Source: Phenylobacterium soli (GTDB taxonomy: Bacteria > Pseudomonadota > Alphaproteobacteria > Caulobacterales > Caulobacteraceae). Taken from it: a stretch of DNA of 64,000 nucleotides. Positions 26,697 to 35,800 of this stretch are shown one piece after another. Under the pieces are notes generated by a model. It was not told the DNA's origin and made no database searches. It saw only the letters and a program-made list of their open reading frames with translations. The stretch lies in the NCBI RefSeq assembly GCF_003254475.1, contig NZ_QFYQ01000001.1, positions 62,001-126,000 on the forward strand. Reading direction: 5' to 3'. How positions within the stretch are numbered: the stretch's first letter is position 1; each line of letters opens with the position of its first letter. The position numbers and the translations under genes were made by a program.

Positions 26697-27800
26697 ATGC
26701 GCAAGATCGCGGTCATCGGCGCGGGCAAGATCGGATCGACTGTCGTCGATCTGCTGATCAGCTCGGGAGCCTATGAGGTCCGGGTCATCGACCAGTCCGC
26801 CGAGGCCCTGGCGGCCCTGAAGAGCGGCGTCGAGACGGCGGCCATGCCGATCGACGATCCGGCCAAACTGGCCGAGCGCCTGAAAGGCTGCTTCGCCGTG
26901 GTCAACTGCGCCCCGTACCACCTGACGGTGACGGTCGCCCGCGCCGCCGCGGCGGCCGGCGCCCACTACCTCGACCTCACCGAGGACGTCGCCTCCAGCC
27001 GCGTGACCCGCGAGCTCGCCCAGACCTCGGGCACGGCGTTCATTCCGCAGTGCGGCCTGGCCCCCGGCTTCATCACCATCGCCGCCTGGGAGCTGGCCAA
27101 GCACTTCGACGAACTGCACGACGTTCGCCTGCGGGTCGGCGCCCTGCCGCGCTATCCCTCGAACGCCCTGAACTACAATCTCACCTGGTCGACCGACGGG
27201 GTGATCAACGAATACTGCGAGCCCTGCGAGGCCGTGCTGAACGGTAAGCTGCGCGAGGTGCCGCCCCTCGAGGAGTGCGAGGAATTCGCCCTCGACGGGG
27301 TGACCTACGAGGCCTTCAACACCTCGGGCGGGCTCGGCACCTTGTGCCAGACCCTCGACGGCAAGGTGCGCAACCTCAACTACAAGACCATCCGCTACCC
27401 GGGCCACGCCTCGATCATGAAGGCGCTGCTCAACGACCTGAACCTGCGCAACCGCCGCCACATCCTGAAGGACATCCTGGAGAACGCCCTGCCGGCGACC
27501 CTGCAGGACGTGGTCATCGTTTTCGTCACCGTCTCGGGCCTGAAGGACGGGCGGCTGATGCAGGAGACCTACGTCAACAAGGTCTACGCCCAGATGATTG
27601 GCGGCGAGATGAAGAGCGCCATCCAGATCACCACCGCCGGCGCGATCTGCGCGGTGCTGGACATGCTGGCCGAGGGGCAACTGCCGCAGAAGGGCTTCAT
27701 CCGCCAGGAGGACATTCCGCTGGAGGCCTTCCTCGCCAACCGGTTCGGCCGTTACTACGCGCCGGAAGACCAGATCGCCTTTCGCGCCGCCGCCGAGTAA
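26697..27800 (+). CDS. Saccharopine-dehydrogenase-family protein, probable lysine 6-dehydrogenase
   Basis: A 367-residue NAD(P)-dependent enzyme with an N-terminal Rossmann motif (IAVIGAGKIGSTVVDLL), VVNCAPYHLTVTVARAAAAA, and the conserved FIPQCGLAPGFITIAAWEL segment of the saccharopine/lysine dehydrogenase superfamily. The size fits lysine 6-dehydrogenase (LysDH), which gives alpha-aminoadipate semialdehyde from lysine. That reading is supported by the next gene, an ALDH7-like semialdehyde dehydrogenase 12 nt downstream, and by the divergent Lrp regulator. A GGGAGG Shine-Dalgarno precedes ATG 26697. Saccharopine dehydrogenase proper is the alternative. Confidence 0.85.
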   Translation: MRKIAVIGAGKIGSTVVDLLISSGAYEVRVIDQSAEALAALKSGVETAAMPIDDPAKLAERLKGCFAVVNCAPYHLTVTVARAAAAAGAHYLDLTEDVASSRVTRELAQTSGTAFIPQCGLAPGFITIAAWELAKHFDELHDVRLRVGALPRYPSNALNYNLTWSTDGVINEYCEPCEAVLNGKLREVPPLEECEEFALDGVTYEAFNTSGGLGTLCQTLDGKVRNLNYKTIRYPGHASIMKALLNDLNLRNRRHILKDILENALPATLQDVVIVFVTVSGLKDGRLMQETYVNKVYAQMIGGEMKSAIQITTAGAICAVLDMLAEGQLPQKGFIRQEDIPLEAFLANRFGRYYAPEDQIAFRAAAE

Positions 27801-27812
27801 AGCTTCGAGACC

Positions 27813-29342
27813 ATGAACCTGCAGACCAAGATCGCCTCCGCGGCCTCGGAAGCCGCCGAAGTCCTCGAACGCCTGGGCGTCCGTCAGGAGCTGTGGAGCG
27901 CCGGCAGCCGCGCCGTCCGCTCGCCCGTCACCGGCGAGACCATCGCCCAGGTCCAGGACACCAGCGCCGAGCGCGTCCAGGCGGCCATCGAGGCGGCGCA
28001 TGCCGCCTTCCTCACCTGGCGCAACGTCCCGGCGCCGCGCCGCGGCGAGCTGGTGCGCCTGCTCGGCGAGGAGCTGCGGGGCGCCAAGGCGGACCTCGGC
28101 CGCCTCGTCACCCTCGAGGCCGGCAAGATCACCTCCGAGGCCGAGGGCGAAGTCCAGGAGATGATCGACATCTGCGACTACGCGGTCGGTCTCTCCCGCC
28201 AGCTGTTCGGCCTGACCATCGCCACCGAACGCGCCGACCACCGGATGATGGAGACCTGGCATCCGCTGGGCGTGGTGGGCGTGATCACCGCGTTCAACTT
28301 CCCGGTCGCCGTCTGGTCCTGGAACTCGGCGCTGGCGTTCGTCTGCGGCGACTCGGTGATCTGGAAGCCGTCTGAGAAGACCCCGCTCACCGCCCTCGCC
28401 GTCCAGGCGCTGTTCGAGAAGGCCTGCGCCCGCTGCCCCGACGCGCCCGAGGGCCTGTCGGCCGTGGTGATCGGCGGCCGCGAGGTGGGCGAGACCCTCG
28501 TCGACCATCCGAAGGTGCCGCTGGTCTCGGCGACCGGCTCGACCGCCATGGGCCGCGCCGTCGGCCCCCGCCTGGCGAGCCGCTTTGCCCGCGCGCTCCT
28601 GGAGCTGGGCGGCAACAACGCCGCGATCCTCGCGCCCACCGCCGACCTCGACCTCGCCCTGCGCGGCGTCGCCTTCGCGGCCATGGGCACCGCGGGGCAG
28701 CGGTGCACGACCCTGCGCCGCCTGTTCGTGCACGAGAGCCTCTATGACGCCTTCTTGCCGCGGCTGAAGTCGGCCTACGCCTCCGTGCCGGTGGGCGATC
28801 CGCGCGCGGCGGGCACGCTGGTGGGCCCGCTGATCGACCATGGCGCCTTCGAAGCCATGCAGCGCGCGCTGGCCGACGCCCGCGCCGCCGGCGGCCAGGT
28901 GACCGGCGGCGAGCCCGTCGAGGTGGCGGGCGGCCAGGCGGCCTATGTGCGCCCGGCCCTCGTGGAAATGCCCGGCCAGACCGACGTGGTGCGCCGCGAG
29001 ACCTTCGCGCCGATCCTCTACGTCATGACGTACAAGGACCTGGCCGAGGCGATCGCACTCAACAACGACGTGCCCCAGGGCCTGTCCTCCTCGATCTTCA
29101 CCAACGACATGCGCGAGGCCGAGCTCTTCACCTCGGCGCGCGGCTCGGACTGCGGCATCGCCAACGTCAACATCGGCCCCTCGGGCGCCGAGATCGGCGG
29201 GGCGTTCGGGGGCGAGAAGGAGACCGGCGGCGGCCGCGAGGCGGGCTCCGATTCCTGGAAGGCCTACATGCGCCGGGCCACCAACACCGTGAACTATGGC
29301 CGCACCCTGCCGCTGGCCCAGGGCGTGAAGTTCGACATCTGA
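27813..29342 (+). CDS. ALDH7-type aldehyde dehydrogenase (alpha-aminoadipate semialdehyde dehydrogenase)
   Basis: A 509-residue ALDH. Seen are the catalytic Cys motif FAAMGTAGQRCTTLRRLFVH, the general-base Glu in LLELGGNNAAILAP, the NAD-site FNFPVAVWSWN and KPSEKTPLTA, and a C-terminal GGAFGGEKETGGGREAGSD. The GNNA and GQRCTT forms are typical of ALDH7A1/antiquitin and bacterial AmaB-like enzymes, which oxidise alpha-aminoadipate semialdehyde to aminoadipate. This fits the LysDH-like gene 12 nt upstream: together they would degrade lysine without saccharopine. A GC-rich hairpin follows 10 nt after the stop. Confidence 0.92.
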   Translation: MNLQTKIASAASEAAEVLERLGVRQELWSAGSRAVRSPVTGETIAQVQDTSAERVQAAIEAAHAAFLTWRNVPAPRRGELVRLLGEELRGAKADLGRLVTLEAGKITSEAEGEVQEMIDICDYAVGLSRQLFGLTIATERADHRMMETWHPLGVVGVITAFNFPVAVWSWNSALAFVCGDSVIWKPSEKTPLTALAVQALFEKACARCPDAPEGLSAVVIGGREVGETLVDHPKVPLVSATGSTAMGRAVGPRLASRFARALLELGGNNAAILAPTADLDLALRGVAFAAMGTAGQRCTTLRRLFVHESLYDAFLPRLKSAYASVPVGDPRAAGTLVGPLIDHGAFEAMQRALADARAAGGQVTGGEPVEVAGGQAAYVRPALVEMPGQTDVVRRETFAPILYVMTYKDLAEAIALNNDVPQGLSSSIFTNDMREAELFTSARGSDCGIANVNIGPSGAEIGGAFGGEKETGGGREAGSDSWKAYMRRATNTVNYGRTLPLAQGVKFDI

Positions 29343-29352
29343 CGTAGGGGCG

Positions 29353-29382
29353 CCGGCGCTTGGGGTTTGCCCTGAGCGCCGG
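29353..29382 (+). terminator. GC-rich terminator-like hairpin after the lysine-catabolism operon
   Basis: CCGGCGCT (29353-29360) pairs perfectly with AGCGCCGG (29375-29382), with inner GGG/CCC pairing. It starts 11 nt after the aldehyde dehydrogenase stop. There is no poly-T run, so it may be Rho-assisted or act as a 3'-end stabiliser. Confidence 0.5.
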
Positions 29383-29481
29383 GGTTCTGCACAATCGGGC
29401 CTTTCGACGATCCCATTTCGAAAGTCCGATCCTTTGACCGTTTCCACTTCGGCGGCGCGTGCTTCGGCCGCCGCCAATCCC

Positions 29482-30396
29482 ATGAGCTCCGTCGACGCCC
29501 TGATCGAGGGCCTCGCCAGCGTCGGCTACATCGCCTCTCGCCGCATCGCGACGGCGCTCTACATGTCCGCCAACCTGCAGAAGCCGATCCTGGTGGAAGG
29601 CTCGGCGGGCGTCGGCAAGACCGAGCTGGCGCTCTCCACCGCCAAGCTGCTCGGCCTGCCGCTGATCCGGATGCAGTGCTACGAGGGCCTCGACGAGTCC
29701 AAGGCGCTGTACGAGTGGAAATACGGCAAGCAGCTGCTCTACACCCAGATCCTGAAGGATCGGATGGGCGAGACGCTCGCCGACGCCAAGACCATGGACC
29801 AGGCGATGGATCGCCTGCACGGGATGGGCGACCTGTTCTTCTCCGAGCCGTTCCTGGAGCCGCGGCCGCTGATGCGGGCGCTGCGCGAGGATGACGGCTG
29901 CGTCCTGCTGATCGACGAGATCGACAAATCGGACGAGGCCTTCGAGGCCTTCCTGCTCGAGGTGCTGTCGGCCTACCAGGTGTCGATTCCCGAGCTCGGC
30001 GTGATCGCGGCCAAGACGCCGCCGATCGTCTTCCTCACCTCCAACAACGTGCGCGACCTGGGCGACGCCCTGAAGCGCCGCTGCCTGCACCTGCACATCC
30101 CGCTGCCCGAACCGGCGCTGGAGGAGCGGATCGTCGCCAGCCGCGTGCCCGACATCGAGGCCACCCTCACCAAGGAGCTCGTGGCCTTCGTCCAGACCCT
30201 CCGCAGCCTCGACCTCCGCAAGGCGCCGTCGATCTCCGAGACGGTGGACTGGGCCCGCGCCCTCGTGCTGCTGCACGCCGGCAGCCTCGACCCGGCGCTG
30301 GTGCGCGACACGCTCAACGTCATCTTGAAGTTCGAGCAGGACATCGCCGCGGTCGAACCGCAGATCGTCGACCTGCTGCAGCGCCGGCCGGCGTAA
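29482..30396 (+). CDS. MoxR-family AAA+ ATPase (CbbQ/CoxD-like)
   Basis: A 304-residue AAA+ ATPase: Walker A GSAGVGKTE, Walker B CVLLIDEIDKSD, sensor FLTSNNVRDLGDALKRRC, and a C-terminal helical lid. MoxR ATPases work with VWA-domain partners to activate or insert cofactors into metalloenzymes, as CoxD/CoxE do for CO dehydrogenase. The partner CoxE-like gene starts 6 nt downstream. I take ATG 29482. An in-frame TTG at 29434 would add 16 residues, but five of those 16 codons end in A/T, unlike the strongly GC3-biased body of the gene. The target enzyme is not obvious here. Confidence 0.92.
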   Translation: MSSVDALIEGLASVGYIASRRIATALYMSANLQKPILVEGSAGVGKTELALSTAKLLGLPLIRMQCYEGLDESKALYEWKYGKQLLYTQILKDRMGETLADAKTMDQAMDRLHGMGDLFFSEPFLEPRPLMRALREDDGCVLLIDEIDKSDEAFEAFLLEVLSAYQVSIPELGVIAAKTPPIVFLTSNNVRDLGDALKRRCLHLHIPLPEPALEERIVASRVPDIEATLTKELVAFVQTLRSLDLRKAPSISETVDWARALVLLHAGSLDPALVRDTLNVILKFEQDIAAVEPQIVDLLQRRPA

Positions 30397-30402
30397 GGGA
30401 CG

Positions 30403-31779
30403 ATGCAGCACACCCTCGAGGAGTTCATCCGCGCGCTCCGCGCTGCGGACGTGCGCGTCTCGCCGGCCGAGGCGATCGACGCGGCGCGGGCGGTGGCGGT
30501 CACCGGCTATGCCGACCGCGAGCTCTTCAAGGACGCCCTGTGCGTCAGCCTCGCCAAGAGCCCGGACGAGGTGGAGCGGTTCGACGTCACCTTCGAGACC
30601 TTCTTCACCCGCAACGCCTTCGACATGCCGCCGCCGGACGAGGGCGAGAAGAGCAACGAGGGCGAGTCCGCCGAGCAGGACCAGACGCCGCAATCCGATG
30701 CGGCCGCCGAGGGCTCGCAGCTCGCCCAGATGCTGCTGGGCGGCGACCAGGCGGCGCTGCAGCAGTCGATGGAGGAAGCCGCCCAGCGCGCCGGCGTCGC
30801 CGAGATCCGCCTGACCACCCAGCGCAGCCGGATGACGCGGCGGCTGCTGGACGAGATGGGGCTGGCCGAGATCGAGCAGATCATCGCCAGCGCGCGCCGC
30901 CAGGCCGAGGGCCGGGCCCTCGCCGAGAAGCTCGATCAGCGGCGCAAGGCGCTGGTCGCCCAGGCGCAGGCCTACGTCGAGCGCCAGCACAACCTCTATG
31001 CGGCGGGATCGGCCAAGTCGCTGCGCGAGGAGATGCTGGCCCGCAAGGCGCTCAACGCCGACGGCGGCATCGACCCGGTCGACCTCGCCATGATGCAGGC
31101 GATCGTCAAGCGCATGGCCAAGCGCCTGGCAGACCGCTACTCGCGCCGCCGGCACATCGCCAACAAGGGCCACCTGGACGTTCGCAAGACCCTGCGAAAG
31201 TCGATGGCGCACGGCGGGGTGCCGTTCGAGATCGAATGGAAGATCAAGAAGATCGACAAGCCGTCGATCGTGGCGATCTGCGACGTCTCCAAGTCGGTGG
31301 CCGCCGCCGCCCAGTTCCTGCTGACCTTCCTCTACAGCCTCAACGAGGTGGTCGACCGGATGGACGCCTTCGCCTTCTCCGGACGGATGATCAGCGTCAA
31401 CGACATCCTCGACGAGAACGGTGTCGAGGGCGCGATCCTCAAGGTGCTGCAGACCATCGGCTTCCAGCAGACCGACTACGGCCAGGCGCTGACCGACTTC
31501 TGCGACGACCACCTCGACCGGCTGGACCGGCACACGACGGTGATCATCCTCGGCGACGGGCGCTCCAACTTCGCCGAGCCGCGGCTCGACCTGATGAAGC
31601 AGATCCACGACCGTTCGCGGGCGGTGATCTGGCTGAACCCGGAGCCGGAGAGCTACTGGAACCAGGGCGACAGCGTCATGCACCGCTACGAGCGGTTCTG
31701 CACCGTGGCCAAGCACTGCAACACGCTCGCCCAGCTCGAGCGCATCGTCGACGACGTGCTGCGCACCTACGCCCACTAG
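30403..31779 (+). CDS. VWA domain protein, CoxE family
   Basis: A 458-residue protein with an N-terminal helical region (EEFIRALRAADVRVSPAEAI), an acidic linker (about 80-105), a long helical middle region and a C-terminal von Willebrand A domain. The MIDAS motif is DVSKS (D294 in VAICDVSKSV), with later MIDAS elements in QQTDYGQALTDF and VIILGDGRSN. CoxE-type proteins partner with MoxR ATPases as metalloenzyme chaperones. The gene follows the MoxR gene by 6 nt. The iorAB-like molybdenum hydroxylase at 39-42 kb is a possible client, though not linked. Confidence 0.92.
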   Translation: MQHTLEEFIRALRAADVRVSPAEAIDAARAVAVTGYADRELFKDALCVSLAKSPDEVERFDVTFETFFTRNAFDMPPPDEGEKSNEGESAEQDQTPQSDAAAEGSQLAQMLLGGDQAALQQSMEEAAQRAGVAEIRLTTQRSRMTRRLLDEMGLAEIEQIIASARRQAEGRALAEKLDQRRKALVAQAQAYVERQHNLYAAGSAKSLREEMLARKALNADGGIDPVDLAMMQAIVKRMAKRLADRYSRRRHIANKGHLDVRKTLRKSMAHGGVPFEIEWKIKKIDKPSIVAICDVSKSVAAAAQFLLTFLYSLNEVVDRMDAFAFSGRMISVNDILDENGVEGAILKVLQTIGFQQTDYGQALTDFCDDHLDRLDRHTTVIILGDGRSNFAEPRLDLMKQIHDRSRAVIWLNPEPESYWNQGDSVMHRYERFCTVAKHCNTLAQLERIVDDVLRTYAH

Positions 31780-31812
31780 CCCTGCACGGCCCGCGGGTCT
31801 AAGGGGCGCGCC

Positions 31813-32850
31813 ATGCGGATTCCGACCTCCCTTTGCCTCGGCGCGGCCCTGGCGCTCGCCGTCACGGCCGCTTCGGCCGAGGAGCTCACGGCCTTCTACG
31901 TGCCGTGGGAGAAGCCGGCGCTCGCCTCCCTCAAGGCCCATGTGAACGACATCGACGTCTTCGCCCCGTTCTGGGGGAGCCTCGTCGCACCGTCCGGCAA
32001 GATCGTCTGGGAGGAGGACCCCGAGGCGCACCTGGTGCTGCGCGAGGCCACGCGGCGGCCGAAGGTCATGCCGATGCTCTCCAACGCGCACGACGACATC
32101 TGGGACGTCAAGGCGGCCGAGGCCGTGATCCTCAACCCCACCGCAGCCGCAGCCTTCGCCCAGGGCCTGATCGACCACGCCAAGGCCGACAACCTCGCCG
32201 GCGTCGTCATGGACTTCGAGAACCTGACGCCCCGGGCGGTGGCCGGCTATCCGGCGTTCCTGAAGACCCTGCGCCAGCGGCTGAACGCCGCCGGGCTCGA
32301 GGTCTGGGTCACCAGCACCATCACCAACACCGACGGCCTGCCGCCGGACCTCGCCGACGACGTCGATGCGGTGGTGCTCATGGCCTACGACCAGTGCTGG
32401 GCCACCTCCCACCCCGGGCCGATCGCGGCCGACGCCTGGCTGAAGGCGAACCTCACCGCCAAGCTGGGGAGCCGCGACCCCAAGCGCTACGTGGTCGCCC
32501 TCGCCTCCTACGCCTACGACTGGCCGCAGGGCGGCAAGGCCACGGTGGTCTCGGCGGCGAAGGCCCGGCAGATCGCCGCCGCCAACCACGCCAAGGTCGT
32601 CCACGTACCCGGCTCCAACCCCCACTTCACCTACCAGGCCGGCGCCGTGCGCCACGACGTCTGGTGGGTCGGCGGCGCGGACGTCGCCCGCCAGCGGGCG
32701 ATGCTGGCGCCCATGGGCGTGCGCGGCGTCGCCCTCTGGCGCATGGGCCTCGAGGACGCCGCCGTCTGGTCCGCCAAGGTCGAGGCGCCGGCGAGCGTCC
32801 AGGCCGCCCCTCTGGGCCAGGCCGCGAGTTGCGAGCCGCTGCGGCCCTGA
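31813..32850 (+). CDS. Secreted GH18-like protein
   Basis: A 345-residue exported protein: Sec signal (CLGAALALAVTAASA), then a TIM-barrel-like sequence. AGVVMDFENL (D134, E136) matches the end of the GH18 DxxDxDxE motif, keeping the catalytic Glu but only one upstream Asp. DAVVLMAYDQCW corresponds to the following MxYD strand and GVRGVALWRMG to the last barrel strand with the conserved Trp. It is closest in style to the GH18 domains of alphaproteobacterial polysaccharide-deacetylase/GT2 fusion proteins and to YaaH-like muramidases. Cell-wall or exopolysaccharide hydrolysis is inferred. It converges on the carboxylase gene with a 3-nt gap. Confidence 0.75.
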   Translation: MRIPTSLCLGAALALAVTAASAEELTAFYVPWEKPALASLKAHVNDIDVFAPFWGSLVAPSGKIVWEEDPEAHLVLREATRRPKVMPMLSNAHDDIWDVKAAEAVILNPTAAAAFAQGLIDHAKADNLAGVVMDFENLTPRAVAGYPAFLKTLRQRLNAAGLEVWVTSTITNTDGLPPDLADDVDAVVLMAYDQCWATSHPGPIAADAWLKANLTAKLGSRDPKRYVVALASYAYDWPQGGKATVVSAAKARQIAAANHAKVVHVPGSNPHFTYQAGAVRHDVWWVGGADVARQRAMLAPMGVRGVALWRMGLEDAAVWSAKVEAPASVQAAPLGQAASCEPLRP

Positions 32851-32853
32851 GCC

Positions 32854-35800
32854 TCACCACACGTCGACGAACGGGCGCTTCTTGCCGCGGACCTTCGGCG
32901 GGACGGGACAGGCCTTGAGGCCGCGGACCAGCCAGGCGCGGGTCTCGGCCGGGTCGATGACGGCGTCGATCTCGACCACGGAGGCGACGGAGAGCGCCTT
33001 GCCGGTCTCGTACATCCGGCCGACCAGCTTCTCGAACAGCGCCTGGCGGGCGGCGGGGTCCTGCTCGGCCTCCAGCTCCTTGCGGTAGCCGAGGCGCACC
33101 GCGCCTTCGAGGCCCATCGGCCCGAATTCGGCGGTCGGCCAGGCGACGGTCATGGCCGGGGCCGAGAAGTCGCCTGCCGCCATGGCCTGGGCGCCGAGGC
33201 CATAGCCCTTGCGCAGGACGACGGTGAAGAACGGCACGGTCAGGCTGGTGGCGGTGACGAAGAGGCGCGAGCCCCGGCGGATCGCCGCCGTGGTCTCGCT
33301 CTGTGGGCCGACCATGAACCCGGGCGTGTCGCACAGCGAGAGCACCGGCACGTCGAAGGCGTCGCAGAGCTGGAGGAAGCGGCCGCCCTTCTCCGCGCCC
33401 TCGGAATCGATGGCCCCGCCGAGGTGGCGCGGATCGTTGGCGATCAGGCCCATGGGCCGGCCTTCGATCCTCAGGAAGCCGGTGATCATCCCCTTGCCGT
33501 AACCGCCGCGCAGCTCGATCCAGGTCCCGGTGTCGGCGAGGGTGCGGATCACCTCGCGCACGTCGTAGGCGCGGACCCGGTTCTCCGGGATCAGGTGGCG
33601 CAGGCGCCGCTGGTCCTCGCAGGCCCAGTCCTTCACCGCGCCCTGGAAGACGCCGAGGATCTGCTTGGCGGCCGCCGTGGCCTGCGCCTCGTCCTCGACC
33701 AGCAGGTCGAGGGCCCCGTTGGCGTACTGAACGTCCGAGGGGCCGATCTCGTCGGGGGTGAAGACCCCGAGGCCGCCGCCCTCGATCATCGCCGGCCCCC
33801 CGAGCCCGATGTTGGAGTAGCGGGTGGCGATGGTGACGTCGGCGCAGCCGAAGAACACGGCGTTGCCGGCGAAGCAGCGGCCCGAGTTGATGGCGATGCG
33901 CGGCGCCAGGCCCGAGAGGCGCGCGAAGGTGGTGAAGCTGGTCGTGTCCAGCGACGAGGCGGAGAGCTGGCCGCCGTCGACGTCGCCCGGCCGGCCGCCG
34001 CCGCCCTCGGTGTACCAGACGATCGGCGCCTTCCAGTGCTCGGCGAACTCCAGGATGCGGTCGGTCTTCTTGTGGTTGAAGTGGCCCTGGGTGCCGGCGA
34101 GGACGGTGAAGTCGTAGGCGAGGCCGACGCAGCGGGCGCGGTCCTCGTCGAAGAGGGCGCCGTTGACCTCGCCGACGCCGACCACGATGCCGTCGGCCGG
34201 GGTGTTGACGCGCAGGTCCTCGAGGCTTCGGCGGCGGCGCTGGGCGGCGACCGCCATGGCGCCCACCTCGCTGAAGGTGCCCGGGTCGAAGAGGTCGTCG
34301 AGGTTCTCCCGCGCCGTGCGCTGGCCGGTCTTGCGGCGGCGGGCGACGGCGTCCGGGCGAGCGGCGTCGAGGGTCAGCCGGTGGCGCTCGATCACCTCGG
34401 CGAGGTCGGGACGGATGGCGTCGAGGTCGATGGCGGCCTCAGCCTCGCCCACCACCTCCTGCTCGGCGGCCTCCTCGACGAAGGCGAGCGGATGGCCTTC
34501 GAAGACCGTGTCGCCGGGCTGGACGGCGATGGCGCGGACGACGCCGGCGGCCTCGGCGGCGATCACGTGCTCCATCTTCATGGCCTCCATGATCATCATC
34601 GCCTGGCCCTTGCGCACGGTGTCGCCCGGCTGGACCTGGAGCCCGATGACGGTGCCCTGGAGCGGCGCGCGCAGCGGCGTCGTGCCCGCCGGCGCCTCGG
34701 GCTCGGCGGCGCGCCCGGCGGCGGCCGATCCGCGGGCCGCGGCGTCGAAGTAGAGCCGGGGATGGGCTTCGGGCGGATGGGCGAGCGCGCCCATGTGCTC
34801 TTCGATGAAGCGGGTGTGGACGTCCCCCGCCGCCACGGCCGGCAGGGCGAGCAGGTTCTGCAGGAAGGCGATGTTGGTCTCCGAGCCCTCGATGCGGAAC
34901 TCCGAGAGGGCGCGGTAGGCCTTGGCGACGGCGCGGGAGAGGCCGCCCGCGCCGGCGTGGACGATCAGCTTGGCCAGGAGGCTGTCGAAGCGGGCGGAGG
35001 TCGTGTAGCCGGCGTAGCCGAAGTGGTCGACGCGGACGCCGGGTCCGGAAGGCGGCTCGAAGACCGAGAGGACGCCGCCGGCCGGGCGGGCCGAGCCGTC
35101 GTCGGCCATGGTCTCGAGGTTGACCCGGACCTGCACGGCATGGCCGCGGGGCGCGGGAATGTGGGCCTGCTCCAGGCCGAGCTCGGCGAGGCTGCGGCCG
35201 GCGGCGAGCTGGAGCTGGATGCGGACGAGATCGAGGCCGGTGATCTCCTCGGTGACGGTGTGCTCCACCTGCAGGCGGGCGTTGCCCTCGATGAAGACGA
35301 AGCGCCCGGGACCATCGTTCGGGTGCTCGGCGTCGACCAGGAACTCCATGGTGCCGAGGCCCCTGTAGGCGGCGGCCTCGCCGAGCCGCACGGCGGCGGC
35401 GAAGAGCTCGGCGCGCAGGGCTTCGGGCAGGCTGTCGGCGGGGGCGATCTCGATCACCTTCTGGCGCTGGCGCTGGAGGCTGCACTCGCGGTCCCACAGG
35501 TGGCTGACACGCACCCCGTCGCCGAGGATCTGCACCTCGACGTGACGGGCGCGGGGCAGGAACTGCTCGACGTAGAGGGCGTCGTCGCCGAATGCGGCCT
35601 TGGCCTCGGAGGCGCAGCGCTCGAAGGCCTGTTCCAGCTCGGCTTCGCTCGCCGCGGGACGCATGCCGCGCCCGCCGCCGCCGGCAACCGCCTTGACCAT
35701 CACGGCGCGGCCAGCGCCGAGGGCGGCGAGGAAGGCCTTGGCCTCGGCGAGGCTGGTCGCCCCTTGCGTGCCCGGCAGCACCGGGACGTCGGCGTCCGTG

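Noticed and set aside
29434..29481. TTG start for the MoxR ATPase
   Set aside because: Codons in this stretch have much more A/T at third positions than the gene body, and the added residues are Ser/Ala-rich without similarity to the family.
26616..29483. Long minus-strand open frame opposite the lysine dehydrogenase and aldehyde dehydrogenase
   Set aside because: Overlaps two well-supported genes and shows only GC-driven composition.
29167..32655. Very long open frame on the minus strand opposite the MoxR/CoxE and GH18-like genes
   Set aside because: High-GC DNA keeps antisense frames open; the product is low-complexity (Leu/Gly/Arg/Ala/His-rich) with no domain, while the plus strand encodes clear families in the same DNA.
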